A stretch of DNA of 64,000 nucleotides from Aurantiochytrium sp. KH105 (taxonomy: Eukaryota; Sar; Bigyra; Thraustochytrida; Thraustochytriidae): positions 1 to 64,000 of the forward strand of contig BGKB01000147.1 of assembly GCA_003116975.1 (NCBI GenBank). Reading direction: 5' to 3'. The notes beneath the pieces were generated by a model. It saw only the letters and a list, made by a program, of their open reading frames with translations. It searched no databases and was not told where the DNA came from. Positions 48,186 through 58,837 of this stretch are shown piece by piece (within the stretch, counting starts at the first letter, position 1; each line of letters begins with the position of its first letter). A program made the position numbers and the translations under genes.

Positions 48186-49628
48186 TCATTTGTTGGGCAA
48201 GGGACCCCAGGATGCGAGTGTGACAAAGTCGGGTCTGAAGATATGAGCCTGCGCCAGCATTTCCATTCGGCTTACGAGGAAGCAGCGATGAGGGAACTTG
48301 TAATCTTCCGTGCGACGCGGCATCCAATTGTCATCGCCTTCTCTAATGGGCTTGCCTTTGGGGAGAATGCTACACTTGAAGAGCTCCTCGTGCTCTTTTC
48401 CAGGGCACTTTTTCTTCATGTTTTCAAGACAGACGCGATCGGGAAAAGGACCCAAGTCGATCTCAGGAAGACGGCCAGACAGAACATCTGCGACCTTGAG
48501 CTCTTCGTAGTCAGAGTAAATCGAATAAGTAGACCCAGAATCGACATCTGCCACGTCCTCCTGCACTGAAAAGTACACGGTCGGGCGTACGAGAGGGGAG
48601 TTGTTTGCTGACCCGCGATGGCGGACGCGCGAATCGTACATGACAAGACTGCCTTGTGGCACGGCAACGCGGAGAAAGGGGGCGCGCTGATCGAGCCAAC
48701 GCTGATGCGAAGGCTTGAGGTGATGCGCATGGCCATGTGTTCCAGGAAAGACGTCGAGCGGGGCCTGGTCCATGCCAATGTCGTCGAGATAGATGAATGA
48801 CGAAAAGAGCTTGACACTTTTCACATTTGGTTTGCGTGAAATGGTATCCGGATGAAAGTCTTGCGAGGGAGCACCCGGGTACGTGGTGAGCGTGGAGAGC
48901 TCGCGAAGACGTACGTTGTTCCCCAGAGTTCTTTGGAGCACAGGTTCCAGCATGCGCAGAACCTTTTTCATGACGGTTCGTACGTTTCCTTTAAGCTTGA
49001 GCGGGTGATCCTTGCGAAATGAGGGCTTGGCGATGAAGCCAAAATTGTCATCCGGGTTGTGAATGACCTTGTTGGTCTCTTCGGCGAGCTGTCGGCAAAG
49101 GCTTGGGTCGATAATGCTGGGGAGAACAAAGACGCCGTGCTCATCAATGCGCTCGACGAGAGCCTCGACGGTTTCAGGGCGCAGCTTTTCTTCGGCCAGC
49201 TCCTCGTCGCTGAGCTGAACGCCGATATAGTCAAGCGCCGGTTTCCCCACGGGCCTGTCCATTGGCATGGGCTCGCCCAGCGCCTCTCGTGCATCGTCTT
49301 GGGCCACGAGCTCTGCAAAGCGTTCGTAAAAGAAGACGGAACCAATATCGCGTACATCCTCTGCCGAGAGGTGCGCCGCATCATAATCGGGTCTCCGTGC
49401 CGTCGCATTCGCGAGGGCTTCTTCGTCGAGGAGGAGTTTCCGCTTGACGACCTTGTTGAGAAACTTGCGACCGGGACCTTCTGGCATGAACCTCTCGGGC
49501 GTCATGGACGTCCAAGCGGCCGGAGACAGGCGTGTAGCCCAGTCCGCAAAGACGTCCGAGGAGACCAGGAGCGCCACGTTCACGGCCAGCGACGCGCACA
49601 GCGCCGCGAGGAGGACGTCTGCGCGCAT
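48186..49628 (-). CDS. PhyH-like 2-oxoglutarate/Fe(II) dioxygenase, probably membrane-anchored
   Basis: A 480-residue protein from the ATG at 49628. Residues 1-24 are a hydrophobic signal or anchor segment (LLAALCASLAVNVALLV). The catalytic double-stranded beta helix occupies about 150-360 and has the family's iron triad: H259 and D261 in FHPDTISR, H337 in RHRGSANNS, and the 2-oxoglutarate-binding Arg R348 in VRPTVYF. Other family features are FSSFIYLDD and DVFPGTHGHAHH. The C-terminal 110 residues have several Cys (CLENMKKKC) and are not typical of peroxisomal phytanoyl-CoA hydroxylase. No peroxisomal targeting signal is seen (it ends GPLPNK). The substrate is unknown; with a signal anchor it probably acts in the secretory pathway. 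Confidence 0.83.
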   Translation of the reverse strand: MRADVLLAALCASLAVNVALLVSSDVFADWATRLSPAAWTSMTPERFMPEGPGRKFLNKVVKRKLLLDEEALANATARRPDYDAAHLSAEDVRDIGSVFFYERFAELVAQDDAREALGEPMPMDRPVGKPALDYIGVQLSDEELAEEKLRPETVEALVERIDEHGVFVLPSIIDPSLCRQLAEETNKVIHNPDDNFGFIAKPSFRKDHPLKLKGNVRTVMKKVLRMLEPVLQRTLGNNVRLRELSTLTTYPGAPSQDFHPDTISRKPNVKSVKLFSSFIYLDDIGMDQAPLDVFPGTHGHAHHLKPSHQRWLDQRAPFLRVAVPQGSLVMYDSRVRHRGSANNSPLVRPTVYFSVQEDVADVDSGSTYSIYSDYEELKVADVLSGRLPEIDLGPFPDRVCLENMKKKCPGKEHEELFKCSILPKGKPIREGDDNWMPRRTEDYKFPHRCFLVSRMEMLAQAHIFRPDFVTLASWGPLPNK

Positions 49629-51107
49629 CTCTGCTGATTCTGTGTTTTACAATTTGGGTATAGGCCTTGGTTGGCTGCTTTTTGCCACGGCATGGATGTT
49701 GGACAATATTCTACTGTCTTCTTCGTTTGTTCGATTTGTGTCTAATGTGAAGAATTTCTCGCTTCAAAGTGAGTTATCCATCGAATCTTGGCACCTGTGG
49801 CTGTGGCCATGGCTGGCAGAATGTGTGCAACGATTTCGCGCAGCCATTGGACCGGCGCGACAGCGACAGCGACAGCGAAGAGTAATGACGTTGACGCTGA
49901 GCTTGCATTGACAATAAAGAAGGTTCTAATCGTGCACTCACAGTCAGCCAGTCGAACCAGAACCAGAAGCAGGTTCTTGGTTGCTTGGACCTCCGCAGCC
50001 GACTGCAGCTCCGGTCGATGACGCTTGTGACGCGATGTGGTCACGACGGAATGGTTCGCAAGAATCATAGCCGCAGCCTATGCGCGAGGGTCTTGGTGAT
50101 CATGAAAGCCTCCGCGAACTCTTGCATCTAGGCCCTCGGCGAGCCTCCTCCCACCCCTTCCCTCTTTCACTCACTCGCCCCCTCCTTCTCTCCATCGAGA
50201 CGTTTCACCCGCCGCTAACCAGACCACTCATTCCTCCTGCCATGCTGCATAAGATGAGTGAGTGCACCTCGGCCGCAGCCCGACCAAGGTCTCGCGAACG
50301 AGCGACTACGACTGCGACTGCGACTGCCAGGTTCGGAGCCCCTGTGACGCGAGTATCGGTGACGAGACATCGCGAAGAGCGCTCTGCAAGACAACAAATA
50401 AACAGTCTCTGCTGGCTGCAGACTACACGCACGTGTCGAGTCGAGTCAAGCCCTTCCTCCAGACTCGCCCGGTGCCCGCCCGTGCACTCGCGGGCCTGGC
50501 GCGTCCCCTCGTTATACTCTATAAACATGTTCCAAGTGGACGCGCCAGTGTGGGGGCATCGCGCGAGTCCCTCGTGCACGAGTTCACACGCGCGTGCCGC
50601 GCCCTTCCCCATAGTATAGCAGCATAGTATAAGCAGCCAGGTGCACACTCATAAATACATACGTATACTATGCTATACATACTAGGCCTGTACTACTGCA
50701 ACAGGCGCGTGAAGACGGAGCGCCATGGAGCTGAGGCAGACTCTGATCGCGCGCTCGCGACCGCCGCCGCCGGACCGCCGCAGCAGCAGGCCCGGCCCCG
50801 CGCCGCGCCGCAGCTTGAGCGCCGCGCCGCGCCGCACGCGCGGACCGCCGCAAGTGGCTGAGCCGAGATTAGGGGCGCTGATCGGCGGCGACGGTGACAA
50901 TCGTCCTCATCACCGAGAGGGAGGAGGTGTGCGGGAGAAAGTACCTCAAGGACGAGGAGAAGGGCGGCGGCTGCGGCAGAGACTGCACGCAAGCAAGCGG
51001 AAACAAACAAGCAAGCGAGCAAGCAAGCAAACAAGCAAAGGCAGAGAAGGTGAAGCAGAGCTGGGCCTGCGCGGGACGCGCGGCGCTGGGCCGGAAGAAC
51101 GACCAAG
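49629..51107. other. divergent spacer between PhyH-like and tetraspanin genes
   Basis: Mixed sequence with a (GCGACA)-like patch near 49855-49880, a GC-rich run (50750-50880), and a GCAAGTGG motif (50850) about 260 bases before the tetraspanin ATG. (GCAA)n occurs near 50990-51050. No gene seen. Confidence 0.5.
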
Positions 51108-52133
51108 ATGAGCAGGGACAATGAGTCGTGCTTTATGGGGTTCGGGAGGCAGTTTCTGATCTTCATTAACCTGGTGTCGGCGGTACTTGGCCTCTTGCTC
51201 TGTGCGGGCGGTGCATACCTTTACATTGAGTACGATGACCAGTTCTCAGAGCTCATGTCGCCGGCGCCAATCATTGGAGTCATGATCGCCGGCCTTTGCC
51301 TCTTTATCATTACCGTCTTTGGCGTCTTTGGCGCCGTAACGGGAAAGAAATGGGTCCTGACCGTGTACCTCATTCTGGTGGTCGTGATTCTGGCTATCGA
51401 GGTCGGCGCTGCGGTGATCTTCCTGGACTACCTCAATGTGATTGAGTCTTCGCAAGAGTCGAGCTCGAGCGACTTGCAGGACTCGACAGAGATTGCGATC
51501 AACAACTTCATCTACAGTTCGTATCAGACGTGCTGTGTGGAGACCGAGTTGTGTCGCGTCAACTATACCAACGTTTGCACACCCGTGGAACTCTGCACTA
51601 ACGCCACGACCTCGAACGAGGAGGAGGCTTGCGTGCGAGCGGACTCGCTGACGAGTGTCGATGTTGCTGTCTGCACCGCTCTTCAGGAAGTTATCTACAT
51701 GGAACATGCTATTGTGGATGAAGTCACAACGGGCAACTCTGTTTCGTGCGGAGGTGGTGACCCGGAAGCCTTTGAGGCTGCGATCACGGGATGGATTCAG
51801 GAGAACATTCGATTTTTTGGCTATGGAGCTCTTGGCGTGGGCATTGTGCAAGTGCTCATTGTTCTGAGCGGCATGGCGCTTCTTTTTGTGCGACCAAACC
51901 TTATTCCTCGTGCGGAGGAGATTGACGAGTCTAGTGGAACTTACAATGCCGCGTACGCGCGTCCCGTGGTTCCCTCGTCGCGGTACTCTGTGGACCGTTC
52001 TGAGGTCTCCTCGCAGCGCTTCTCGGTGCAACGATCTGCGTCCGGGCGCTATTCCGTTCAGGATTCGTCGGATACCCAACGCGACCGCTTTTCTGGGTTT
52101 TCCGGTCGCTCGGGCTTTTCAGGTGCAAGCTAG
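51108..52133 (+). CDS. tetraspanin
   Basis: A 341-residue membrane protein with four transmembrane helices at about 14-39, 53-77, 82-107 and 238-262. The large extracellular loop (108-237) has the tetraspanin Cys pattern: the CC pair at 142-143, plus C149, C157, C163, C175, C189 and C214 (SCGGG). The usual CCG is CCV here. Potential N-glycosylation sites are NYT and NAT. The cytosolic C-terminus (263-341) is Ser/Arg-rich with three imperfect repeats based on RYSV or RFSV, each followed by Gln/Asp and Ser, which could be phosphorylated or bind partners. Tetraspanins organise membrane microdomains. The first loop is short, as is normal. Confidence 0.88.
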   Translation: MSRDNESCFMGFGRQFLIFINLVSAVLGLLLCAGGAYLYIEYDDQFSELMSPAPIIGVMIAGLCLFIITVFGVFGAVTGKKWVLTVYLILVVVILAIEVGAAVIFLDYLNVIESSQESSSSDLQDSTEIAINNFIYSSYQTCCVETELCRVNYTNVCTPVELCTNATTSNEEEACVRADSLTSVDVAVCTALQEVIYMEHAIVDEVTTGNSVSCGGGDPEAFEAAITGWIQENIRFFGYGALGVGIVQVLIVLSGMALLFVRPNLIPRAEEIDESSGTYNAAYARPVVPSSRYSVDRSEVSSQRFSVQRSASGRYSVQDSSDTQRDRFSGFSGRSGFSGAS

Positions 52134-52882
52134 GAGAGGTTGGAACCAACCGACCTCTCGGCAAAGATTTTCATTTCCTGTGTTGTATATGGCCCAAAGA
52201 GATGTATTTGTTTCGTTGTTGATGACCTTTGCTTGTGTTTGTGTTTGTGCGAGAATGTGGGGAGGAGGCGAGGGCGTAAAGTAGAGTCAATAAGGGGAAG
52301 CGAAAGTGGGAAGTGAGGTTCCGGTGGTGCCCCAATTGAAGGCAAAACAAATGTTTTTTTTTTAAATTTGAATCAATTTCGTTGCATGAACAAAGGTCGC
52401 TTGGGTCTCACGGTAGCATCGGATAGAATCCAAAAGGAAAAGCGAGGTTCTAATCGTAATCGATTTTTTGCCGAAAACCAATCATTTCCAAACGTTTTTC
52501 ACGATGCCGCTATCAGACGTTTGCTACTTTTAGAACCAAAGAGACAGCGCAAAGAATTGTTCCAGGCCATTATTCTTGCTCACCGTCAAATAAATGGAAC
52601 TGCAGAGTGAGTGAGTGAAAAGTTGCAATACTTGGGTCTCGAGGCGACAAGCCTTTATTTGGGGGAATACAAGAAAATTGTGGTCTCGCAACGTCTGAGA
52701 GAGAGAGAGAGAGAGAGAAGAAGAACAGTCACAAAAAAAGAAAAATGCTTTTGCAAATTCTCGGTATCGAGTTGAGAAAAGCACGTATACGGGTGCGTAG
52801 ACATGCATACATACACATGAACGCAGTAGGTCGGCCCCAAGGCCGCCAACTGGTCTTTGACTGATTCTTCGAAAAAAGAATC
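52134..52882. other. 3' region of the tetraspanin gene
   Basis: A/T-rich spacer with a T-run (52350-52360) and (GA)n near 52699-52720. No gene I can support. Confidence 0.5.
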
Positions 52883-53110
52883 ATGATGGAGGCAAAAAGA
52901 AATTCCACGGATCTTGACCAAAAAGAAAAAGAGAGCACGGCGCCGATGGACATAGAAAGAACGAGTGACGAAGCCTGCAAAGTATTGAAAGAGTGTGAAC
53001 TCGAAGCTCGAAGTTGGCACGAGGCGGATGCGCGCGCGAATGAACATATGGGACGAATGCATGCATGGATGAAAGGTACAATCGTTGGTTTGTCCACAGC
53101 ACACCAATAA
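52883..53110 (+). CDS. short hypothetical frame (75 aa), doubtful
   Basis: Starts with two ATGs and encodes a hydrophilic, probably helical 75-residue peptide (for example TSDEACKVLKECELEARSW). It has no family and no neighbours suggesting function. It sits in the A/T-richer convergent spacer where 3' UTRs are expected. Listed because start and composition are plausible; a chance frame is just as likely. Confidence 0.2.
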   Translation: MMEAKRNSTDLDQKEKESTAPMDIERTSDEACKVLKECELEARSWHEADARANEHMGRMHAWMKGTIVGLSTAHQ

Positions 53111-53352
53111 AGAAGGAAAAAGAAAACGGCCTCGGCATGGGTCAGCCCCCGGAGAGCGGCAGGCGTGTTCGCAGCGTGCGAAGACGAGCCTGACTGCTTG
53201 TGGTCGGGTGGGCTTGCTGCAAAAGCACGAAAGTGCGATAGATGTCGATTCCAAAGTTTCCTTCCTCCATCTCGCCCCCACACTCCCCAAACCTCCTCTC
53301 TTGGTCCTGCCAATCTTTGACAGAAAGAAAGGACAAGAGATGAAAAGGTCGA

Positions 53353-54219
53353 TTAGTTGAGATTCTCGACGTAAAAGTCCTCGGGCTCTGCTGGCTCGAG
53401 GAAAACGCGCGAGCTGGGAAATGCGGTCGTGTGGTCGGCGGTCTCCCCGAGGGAAGTGGAGGCGTCATCGTCCTCAACCTGGGAACGCACAAAGTAAGTG
53501 CAGTCCCTGCCCGACCCTTCGTCGTATGGTGGCAAAATGACGTCGAGGATGGCAACGCCGACGCCGAGGGAGCCACCGTTTTCAGAGGTGGGCTTTGCCT
53601 GGGTGTAGAACTCGTGCATGTTACCCTTGTGTGGAAAGAGGACCTTGGTCATACCCTCCGAGTATGTGGCGCCGACGTCGACAGTATCGGCGAGGCCGCC
53701 GTGCTTACGGTTGTGGTCAAGGTCTGCGGGCACGGTCCAATCGTAGGAGGAAACGTTCATGTCGCCAAAGAGGACCTTGGAGAGTACGCACATACGAGGA
53801 TGGTCGTGCATGGGAATGCGGCCGCCTGGCGGCAGGATGAAAATGCCGATCGAGTACCTGCTGGTCTCGGTGATGTGGTAATAGTAGGTTTCGGCGGGTT
53901 TTGATGCTAGCAAATTCGGGGTGTTGGGCCTCGCGGCGACCCGTTTGACCGGTGACGCTCCTGCATCGTGAGCTTTTTGCTGGTCTTCTTCGTCTGCTTC
54001 TGCTTTAGCTTCTGCTGCTGCTGCGGCTTCGTCCTCGGGGTGGCGCCAGTGCCAGGGCTCGGCGAGTCCGAAGTCTGCCTTGGTGACGTCCTGGAGCGCG
54101 CGCGCGATAGGCTCGATGAGCTCGGGCGTGAGCAGGTCGGGCCTGCCGACGAGCTCTCTGCGCGCGGTGCGCTCGCAGGTGCGCACGAGCCTCTGCACGG
54201 CGGCCGCGCCCCTGGCCAT
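53353..54219 (-). CDS. ADO/PCO-family thiol dioxygenase
   Basis: From the ATG at 54219 (MARGAAAVQRLVR) the protein has 288 residues, close to human ADO (270) and plant cysteine oxidases. The frame extends to 54342 only with a GTG start. The family signature is strong: SIGIFILPPGGRIPMHDHPRM continuing into VLSKVLFGDMNVSSYDW, with iron ligands corresponding to His 138 and His 140 (HDH) and His 202 (GNMHEF), then LDVILPPYDEGSGRDCTYF near the C-terminus. ADO and PCO enzymes use O2 to oxidise cysteamine or N-terminal Cys of proteins; in the latter case they act as oxygen sensors that send substrates to the Arg/N-degron pathway. An Ala/Glu/Lys-rich insertion lies at about 62-90. No cofactor-binding N-terminal signal; cytosolic or nuclear. 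Whether cysteamine or N-terminal Cys is the substrate cannot be read from sequence. Confidence 0.92.
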   Translation of the reverse strand: MARGAAAVQRLVRTCERTARRELVGRPDLLTPELIEPIARALQDVTKADFGLAEPWHWRHPEDEAAAAAEAKAEADEEDQQKAHDAGASPVKRVAARPNTPNLLASKPAETYYYHITETSRYSIGIFILPPGGRIPMHDHPRMCVLSKVLFGDMNVSSYDWTVPADLDHNRKHGGLADTVDVGATYSEGMTKVLFPHKGNMHEFYTQAKPTSENGGSLGVGVAILDVILPPYDEGSGRDCTYFVRSQVEDDDASTSLGETADHTTAFPSSRVFLEPAEPEDFYVENLN

Positions 54220-54846
54220 CTTCCTCGCGCGCGCCGCGTCCTTGTCCTTGTCCGCGGCCGGGCGCGCGGAGGGCGCGGACGTCGGCGCCGGCGCGGGCGG
54301 CGGCCCCCGCGCCGCCGCCGCCGCCGCCTGCTCCGCCTCCACCCTTCCTCGCTTCTTGCCGCCGCCGCCCGCGCAGCCGCCGCGCGCCGCCGCCGCCGCC
54401 GCGCGCGCCGTCGTGCGCGCCGTGGTGCCCGTCCTCTTGGCCCTTTGCCGCGCCTTCTCCGCGAGCTTCTTTCCCTCCTCCTCCTCCTTCTCCGCCTCCG
54501 CCTGCTCCCTGCTATTTATTCTCCCCCTTCTCCTCCTGGCCTCCTGCTTCTGCCGCGCTTTCTTTTCCCGCCCGCTCGCCCGCGGGCTTGCTTCCTTCCG
54601 GCTCTCCCGCTCCGCCGCTGTGGGCCTCCGCTCTCCGCCGCTGCCCCTCCGAGGCGCGCCGCGCCCGGGCAGCTGCCGGGCGGCGGGCGGGCAGAGAGGG
54701 AGTGCGGGCGCGGGGGGAAAAGGCCGCCGGAGAGGATTGCGGACTTGGGCGCCGGTTTACCCCACTTGCGACGCTGTTTGCTTCTGTTGGCGCGGCTGCG
54801 GGGCGCCGTGTGGAGGGGCCTGGATGCGCCCTGCCTCCTTGCTTGC

Positions 54847-54873
54847 CCACTTGCCCGCTGGCCCGGCAAGTGG
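54847..54873. promoter_or_regulatory. inverted pair of CACTTGCC motifs
   Basis: ccacttgcc (54847-54855) and ggcaagtgg (54865-54873) are perfect reverse complements with a 9-base spacer; another cccacttgcg lies at 54761. They lie 540-650 bases upstream of the ADO/PCO ATG. Confidence 0.35.
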
Positions 54874-56412
54874 ACTAAAGAACCGGAGCGCGACTTGCGG
54901 CGGCGTGTGCACGCACGGGTATGCGGCGGCTGTTTGTCTGTTTGCTGTTCGTCTGTGTATGAGAGATCGTACGATCAGGGTCTGCCCGAAGCGCCTTCAA
55001 AAAGGGGCGTCTCCGGGAGGCGAGACCGCGACGCCGGCCGGCGAGGACGAGGCCGCGCGCGGCGGGGTCTGCGCGCGGCAGAGCGCGGCGGCCTGCGCGT
55101 CGACCTGCAGCGCCGGAGGTCGGTCTGCGCGGCGAGCGGTGTACGTGGCTACGAGATGGAGCTTGATGGATGGATGGATGGATGGACGGATGGATGAACG
55201 GGCTCTCGGATCTCTCGCGGCCGGGGCCGAGACGAGTCTCACGGCGCAGCGCGGCGGCGGCCGAGGCGCGAAGAGGAGACGGGAGCAGAGGAGAGCGCCG
55301 CCGCGTCTCGCTTCGCGGTTTTCGCTTTCCACAATGAAGGCGGCGGCGGACTGCGCGCCTGCCTCGCTCGCCGTAGTTTGAATTTGAATCCTTCAAAATG
55401 ACCTTCTCGCCGCTTGCTTGCCGGCAATCCGCGCGACCTGGCTGCCTGCCCTGGCCGCTGCTCAGCCAGCCAGCTAGCTAGCTAGCTCGAGGAGTCCTGC
55501 CCTCTCTGCGCGCATACGCCGCTCTGCTGCGCCGCGCCGAAGTCAGTCTGCAGTGGCCGCGAGCCGCGCCGAGGCGTTAGTTCTAGCCGCCGTGCCTGCT
55601 GCCTGCTGTGCATCGCCTCGCCTCTTTTCCCGCTCTCTCTCTCTCTCCGGGGACGGCCCGGAAGAGGGACGCGTGGGGACGCTTCCTCTGCGCTGCTTAC
55701 AGTTAGCGCGCGGCGCACACCTCGCGCCGTCTGCCTGCCTGTCTGGCTCAGGCTGTCTGTCTTTCATTTCGTTCCATCTCGTTTCATCCATCATCGCGGC
55801 ACGGACGGCCGCGCGGCTGGCGTGGCTCGCCGGCGGCTCGGCGGGCGCGGGGGCGAGGAGCTGGGGGCACGCTCTCGTGACGGCAGGGCTGGCGGGGCTG
55901 CGCGGGGCTGGGCTGGGCTGGGCTGGCGGCGATGGGCGGTGACGCAGACGCGGGGAGGCGAGAGGTAGGGCGTCGACGGCCTGCGAGGAGGGACGCTTGC
56001 GAGAACTGCGCGAGAACGCAGAGACGGCCCCGCCAGGCCCGCAGAGACCGCGGCTGTGGATTGCGGCCCGCCCTCTGCGCAGCACGGCCCGGTTCCCACA
56101 GATACCCCGCACAGCTTGGACGGCGGGGGCCGCGCGTCCGGCCAGCTTCTTGCTGGGAGGGTGTGGGCGCCAGCCGCGCGGCCCACGGACGAGCTACCAC
56201 ACACGCTGCGGGTAAAGATGTGGTATGGCGCACGCGCTGAGCTGGTGTGGGGCCCGCCGGCCCTGTAGCGTGCTGGGCCGGCCCTGCGGCGCCAGGTGTG
56301 GGGGGCGCCAGGTTCCGGCGGGGGCTACTGGTGCTAGGGTAAACCTTTACATATATCCGGTGGACGGCGCCGCAGCACGGCAAAGCCACTTCAGCGCGTG
56401 AACCAGCCGCGC

Positions 56413-56454
56413 CTGGCCATGGTGGCTGGCCGGCCGGCCAGCCACCATGGCCAG
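56413..56454. repeat. 42-bp perfect palindrome
   Basis: Every base from 56413 to 56454 pairs with its mirror partner (21 pairs, no spacer); half-site ctggccatggtggctggccg plus one G. It is centred on ggccggcc. The next bases on each side do not pair. Confidence 0.97.
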
Positions 56455-58458
56455 CAAGCCAGCCAGCCAGCCAGCCATGCACACGCACGCACACGCGCGC
56501 GGTCGATGTATCAACGTCGATCGGTAGATACCTTCGTCCCGGAGGCACAGCGCTGTTTGTTATACAATGCGAGAAGCAGCAGTGCCGGCCAGCTCCAGCG
56601 ATCGTGACGGATTCGGGCGAGCCGGACCGGTGCGGCCAGCGCGGCACGGCCGTGATCTGCCTGGCTTGCGCTGGCAGTGAGCGAGTTAATCTGGCTGACA
56701 GTGAATTCGGCAAATGGTGCGGCCAGTGGCAGCGCAGATGACTATTTCGATGACCGCCAATCAGCCAGCCAGACAGCCTGCACGGAGTGAACGAATGAAC
56801 GGAAGAACGAAGATAAAGCGCCATGGAATGGCCGGCGTAGAAGAACCAAGATCCAAGACAATCAAACGGCCAAACATCAAAATTCAATCGCGTCGCGCGA
56901 GCCGTCCCGAGTCGCGAACTTGAAAAGGACGCATGTGCTACCTCGGACGATTATGGGGGCAGAATAGAACCCTTTCCGTTCCTTTCCTTTCCGTGCTTCC
57001 CGCGCGAAGATCGACGTCGGGATGCTAGAGAGAGAGACCGACGACGAGCAGCCGCTCAGATCGAGCGTCCGAGCGGTCACTTGCCAAGTTGGGACGGACG
57101 GCTCGTGTTCGTGAGCGATGCTGCGCCTCGCCGTGATCACAACCTCATTGACAGAGGAGCCGTCATCATCAGACGCAGATGCTGGCGGCTGCGGCTAATG
57201 TCTTGAACCGCATCCTCACCCTCGTGACGCCTTGATTGTCGCACCGCAAGTGGCGACATGCCATAGTAGCGTCGTGTCCCAGTGGCCTCGCGCGGCGGCA
57301 CGCGACTGACAGTGACTGCGGCCGGACGCTTCTCAAGATTCGGCAATGGGAATCGGTCAGGAAAGCTTCGCTCCCTTCCTTCAAGACGCGGCCGCGAGTC
57401 TAGTGCTCGGGCGGACGGTCGGTCGGTCGGTCATCCCTCGCCGGCCGGCGGTCAGTCAGTCAGTCAGGCCAGGTCAGTACGCCAAAGCTGCCCCACCATT
57501 TCGCGCCGCGACTCAAGACGTGCTGCCTCCAAGCCGTGCGTTCACCGAAAACGTCAACACAAGTTGGCAAAAGGGAAGCTCGAATCGTGTTGGGGGTGTT
57601 GGGGCGTAGCGAGCGGCGGTTGGTTTGGTTTCCTTGCGACGAGTGGCCATAACTACTACCATAAGGTCGGCCAGGCCACACAGAATATCATGGTTGGCCG
57701 TCCTGGACGGTGCGTCATACTCCGATCCCTTTTTCTGGCTCGCGACCCTCGGCAACGGGCCGCTCGTATCGGCCTCGCACCTACTGTCTGATCTGCAGAC
57801 GTATCTACACGCCGACGACGAAATAAACGTCCCGAACGTGCGGTCAAATCAGGAAGAATCGTCGCGATGCTTTTGGGGGGGCCGAGATCTTGCACACGTG
57901 GCCTGCGCGTAGACGAGCAATTGCACTGGTGGCTGATGCGTCCGTCCTTGCCTAAGCTTGGGTGAAGTTTGCGTGCGAAAGGACGCAATTCTGACGCCTT
58001 TTAGGCATACTTGCCTGCTAACGAAGCTGCGACAACGACAGCAAAGTGTCCTTGCTTGCAAGATGGCAAAGCGTCCTTGCCTCGTCATCGTCCATGCCAT
58101 GTAATGACAGACACCAACCAACCAACCGACCTACCAACGAAACATAATTCGACCTTGGATACATACTTGACGTCGCGGCTACTTGGTTGGTTGGCTGGTT
58201 GTGTGAAGCTTGCCAATCTGCGGCGGCCTCACCATCCACCATGGCCAGTGGCAGCTTGAGCAATCTAAAATGCAATGACTAGTCGCTATTTTGTTATTAC
58301 ACGTGTTCTACAGTGAGATGCCTGCCAATTATGCAGGCAACCGGCCAAACTGGCATTCACAAGTCCTACGGTTCGGTGCTCAAGAGCATAGAAACAAGAC
58401 ATTGTCTATGAGGACAAACGAAATGAGATGGTTTTGCTGGGTCGGTGAAAGAATTGTG

Positions 58459-58504
58459 CAGTCAGTCAGTCAGTCAGTCAGTCAGTCAGCCAGCCAGCCA
58501 GCCA
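58459..58504. repeat. (CAGT)n followed by (CAGC)n
   Basis: About eight cagt units merge into four cagc units. Confidence 0.85.
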
Positions 58505-58837
58505 ACCGGCCAGCCAGCCACAGGCATCTTGAAGATAATCTTGCGCGATCACAACTCCTATTTGGTGAGAATCAGAGACAATTGTCTTTTGCGGTCAAGA
58601 GTAACGCGCGTGGGAATGGTACGTCATTGAAGTAAATAATTTGTGCAAGAAAGCAGTGAGCAAGGACACCTCGCAGTGCAGAGAAAAGCTCTCGTTGTTG
58701 TTGCTTGCCTGGTTGTCGAGCATGCAGTGTAAAATGCAGGTCCATGTTTTCGAGAAATGAAAGAGAATGCAAAATGACACTCTACGCGATAAATATCTAG
58801 ACAAAAAGTCGAAACCTCTGCCGTCCCACTCAGACGG

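Larger units (their letters stand above)
54220..58837. other. long GC-rich and repeat-rich spacer without a supported gene
   Basis: Contains GC-rich sequence over 54.2-54.9 kb, an inverted CACTTGCC/GGCAAGTGG pair, (GGAT)n near 55166-55197, (AGCT)n near 55470-55487, a 42-bp perfect palindrome (56413-56454), short (AACC)n and (GGTT)n stretches near 58110 and 58184, and (CAGT)n/(CAGC)n near 58459-58504. Long frames on either strand are Arg/Pro/Ala-rich and overlap each other; none has a domain. The stretch 57100-58300 is more evenly composed, but its frames are short. Confidence 0.5.

Noticed and set aside
53968-55381. Two plus-strand frames of over 400 codons opposite and upstream of the ADO/PCO gene
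   Set aside because: They overlap each other in different frames, are Arg/Leu/Ala-rich and have no domain; the antisense gene carries the real motifs.
55784-56887. 367-codon minus-strand frame
   Set aside because: It passes through the palindrome and GGCT repeats and its composition changes abruptly; no domain and poor start.
58110-58504. Short repeats such as aacc, ggtt, cagt and cagc as a possible CRISPR-like array
   Set aside because: The units are 4 bases with no spacers, and the genome is eukaryotic; simple microsatellites.
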